Positions 62,982 through 64,000 of a stretch of DNA of 64,000 nt are shown piece after piece (position 1 is the first letter of the stretch; each line of letters opens with the position of its first letter). Location: positions 868,001 through 932,000 of the forward strand of contig NZ_JAEHFX010000001.1 in the NCBI RefSeq assembly GCF_016623615.1. The letters are read 5' to 3'. The notes under the pieces are model-generated. The model saw only the letters and a program-made list of their open reading frames with translations, had not been told where the DNA came from and searched no databases. This stretch comes from Adhaeribacter terrigena (GTDB lineage Bacteria; Bacteroidota; Bacteroidia; Cytophagales; Hymenobacteraceae). The translations under genes were made by a program, and so were the position numbers.

Positions 62982-63611
62982 TTAGTGACGGCTCAGGTAG
63001 CTGGCAACGCCTTCGCGGGTAGCGCTCATGGCTTCTTTGCCTTCTTCCCAGTTAGCCGGGCAAACTTCGCCTTTTTCTTCGAAGTATTGCAGGGCCGTAA
63101 CCATGCGCAGCGCCTCATCGATTGAACGGCCCAGTGGCAGGTCGTTTACAACCTGGTGACGAACGATGCCTTCTTTGTCGATCAGGAACAGGCCGCGGTA
63201 AGCAACCGGCTCGCCTTTGAATTCCATTTCGCCTTCGTCGTTATAGTGGTATTCGCCGGCTAAAACATCGTAGTTGGTAGCAATGGTTTTAGAAGCATCG
63301 GCCACTAACGGGTAGTTTACGCCTTCAATGCCGCCTTTATCGCGCGGAGTAGATAACCAGGCAAAGTGAGAGAAATGCGTGTCGGTAGAGCAACCTACTA
63401 CGGCTACGTTCTTCGATTCGAATTCTGCCATGCGATCCTGGAACGCGATGATCTCAGTTGGGCAAACGAAGGTAAAGTCCATCGGGTAGAAATAGAAAAG
63501 TACGTGTTTCTTTCCCAGGTATTGATCTAATGAGAAATTCTCTACGAATTCACCGTCTACAACGGCAGTTGCTTTAAAATGAGGAGCTCTTTTTCCTACT
63601 AATACAGCCAT
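62982..63611 (-). CDS. Typical 2-Cys peroxiredoxin (AhpC/Prx1 type)
   Basis: 209 residues. The peroxidatic cysteine is in DFTFVCPTEI (about residue 50) and the resolving cysteine in GEVCPANWEEG (about 171). The order PMDFTFVCPTEIIAF and GCSTDTHFSHFAWL is that of AhpC-like typical 2-Cys enzymes, which reduce hydrogen peroxide and organic peroxides using thioredoxin or AhpF. No ahpF is in view. A TAGCTTTG -7-like box lies about 62 bases upstream. Confidence 0.95.
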   Translation of the reverse strand: MAVLVGKRAPHFKATAVVDGEFVENFSLDQYLGKKHVLFYFYPMDFTFVCPTEIIAFQDRMAEFESKNVAVVGCSTDTHFSHFAWLSTPRDKGGIEGVNYPLVADASKTIATNYDVLAGEYHYNDEGEMEFKGEPVAYRGLFLIDKEGIVRHQVVNDLPLGRSIDEALRMVTALQYFEEKGEVCPANWEEGKEAMSATREGVASYLSRH

Positions 63612-63768
63612 GATTTTTTATAATTAAAAATTAGAAATTAAGAATTAGAAATTTCCAGAACGCGTAAGTACGCATGCCGAATAGGTTTGACACAAAGCTA
63701 CGCCGGAAGGTTGGGAAAGGCAAGTTTTGGGCTTGGGTTTATTATTTGGGTTATTCAAAATAAAAGCC

Positions 63769-64000
63769 TTATTGAATAGAAAAATTAAAAGTTCTCTCCT
63801 GTGCTCCGGGTTCACAAGGATATCCATATTTTTTCGAATATTCGCCAAGTCTGGTAATCGCATCAATTGCAGCTTTATCGCATTCAGGAGACAAACTTTT
63901 TATTATCAATATATCTGTTATTAAACAATCGGGCTGAATTTTGTATCCAATTTTAACCTTACCTTCAATATTCTTTTTTGCAGCCGTTTCTGGGTAATTA
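63769..64000 (-). CDS. C-terminus of a TonB-like energy transducer (cut by window edge)
   Basis: 77 codons from the window edge to a stop at 63769. The read NYPETAAKKNIEGKVKIGYK then IQPDCLITDILIIKSLSPEC and DKAAIDAITRL is the TonB C-terminal domain, which couples inner-membrane energy to outer-membrane receptors. The N-terminal anchor lies beyond the window. An extra cysteine pair (PDC and SPEC) may form a disulfide. Fairly AT-rich. Confidence 0.8.
   Translation of the reverse strand, partial: NYPETAAKKNIEGKVKIGYKIQPDCLITDILIIKSLSPECDKAAIDAITRLGEYSKKYGYPCEPGAQERTFNFSIQ

Overview
The window looks like a chromosomal stretch of a Bacteroidota bacterium, most likely Cytophagales and possibly Hymenobacteraceae; I infer this from family content and could not run a search. 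Pointers are a type IX secretion C-terminal sorting domain, a TonB receptor with an N-terminal carboxypeptidase-like domain, DUF2911, DUF5329 and WG-repeat proteins, M61 and S9 peptidases, no clear Shine-Dalgarno sites, and promoters of the Bacteroidota form TTTG-N19-TAnnTTTG.

Layout. 1-10.6 kb: DUF2911 protein (cut by the edge), an ABC exporter, an AT-rich WG-repeat lipoprotein lying between two truncated gene remnants, a T9SS-sorted repeat protein, a sodium:solute symporter and a small outer-membrane protein. 10.7-15.1 kb: M61 peptidase, methyltransferase, CinA-type amidohydrolase, ThpR. 15.2-17.9 kb: two PAP2 phosphatases on either side of tRNA-Leu(CAG), a 22-unit trinucleotide tract and an AT-rich XRE-like gene. 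17.9-28.7 kb: GAF protein, RDD protein, dicarboxylate symporter, dipeptide epimerase, a MarR-YceI pair with a very clear promoter/operator, small unknowns and an S9 peptidase. 28.8-44.4 kb, mostly plus strand: clpS-recR, a GT2 fusion protein, aminotransferase-heptose kinase, hemE, marC, purK-purE, a metal-type TonB receptor and a DoxX gene broken by an amber codon. 44.5-64 kb: putative metalloprotease, a kinase-like unknown with a PLP decarboxylase, tandem DUF5329 proteins, EcsC, dnaK, lipoproteins, a pseudouridine synthase, SDR, waaA-rsgA, a multi-PAS histidine kinase with its response regulator, a peroxiredoxin, and the end of a TonB-like protein.

The protein-coding part is largely housekeeping: heme, purine and LPS-core steps, proteostasis, redox defence and envelope functions. 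The unusual content is in the intergenic DNA. A short motif (roughly T-tract, then AAAASSATAGCGTTTT) occurs more than 40 times, about once per 1.4 kb, almost only between genes. It nearly always points the same way on the + strand whichever way the neighbouring genes run. On top of it lie five 0.6-0.7 kb composite non-coding elements of two types, two families of inverted-repeat elements, and scars of gene decay.

All counts and alignments were made by eye.
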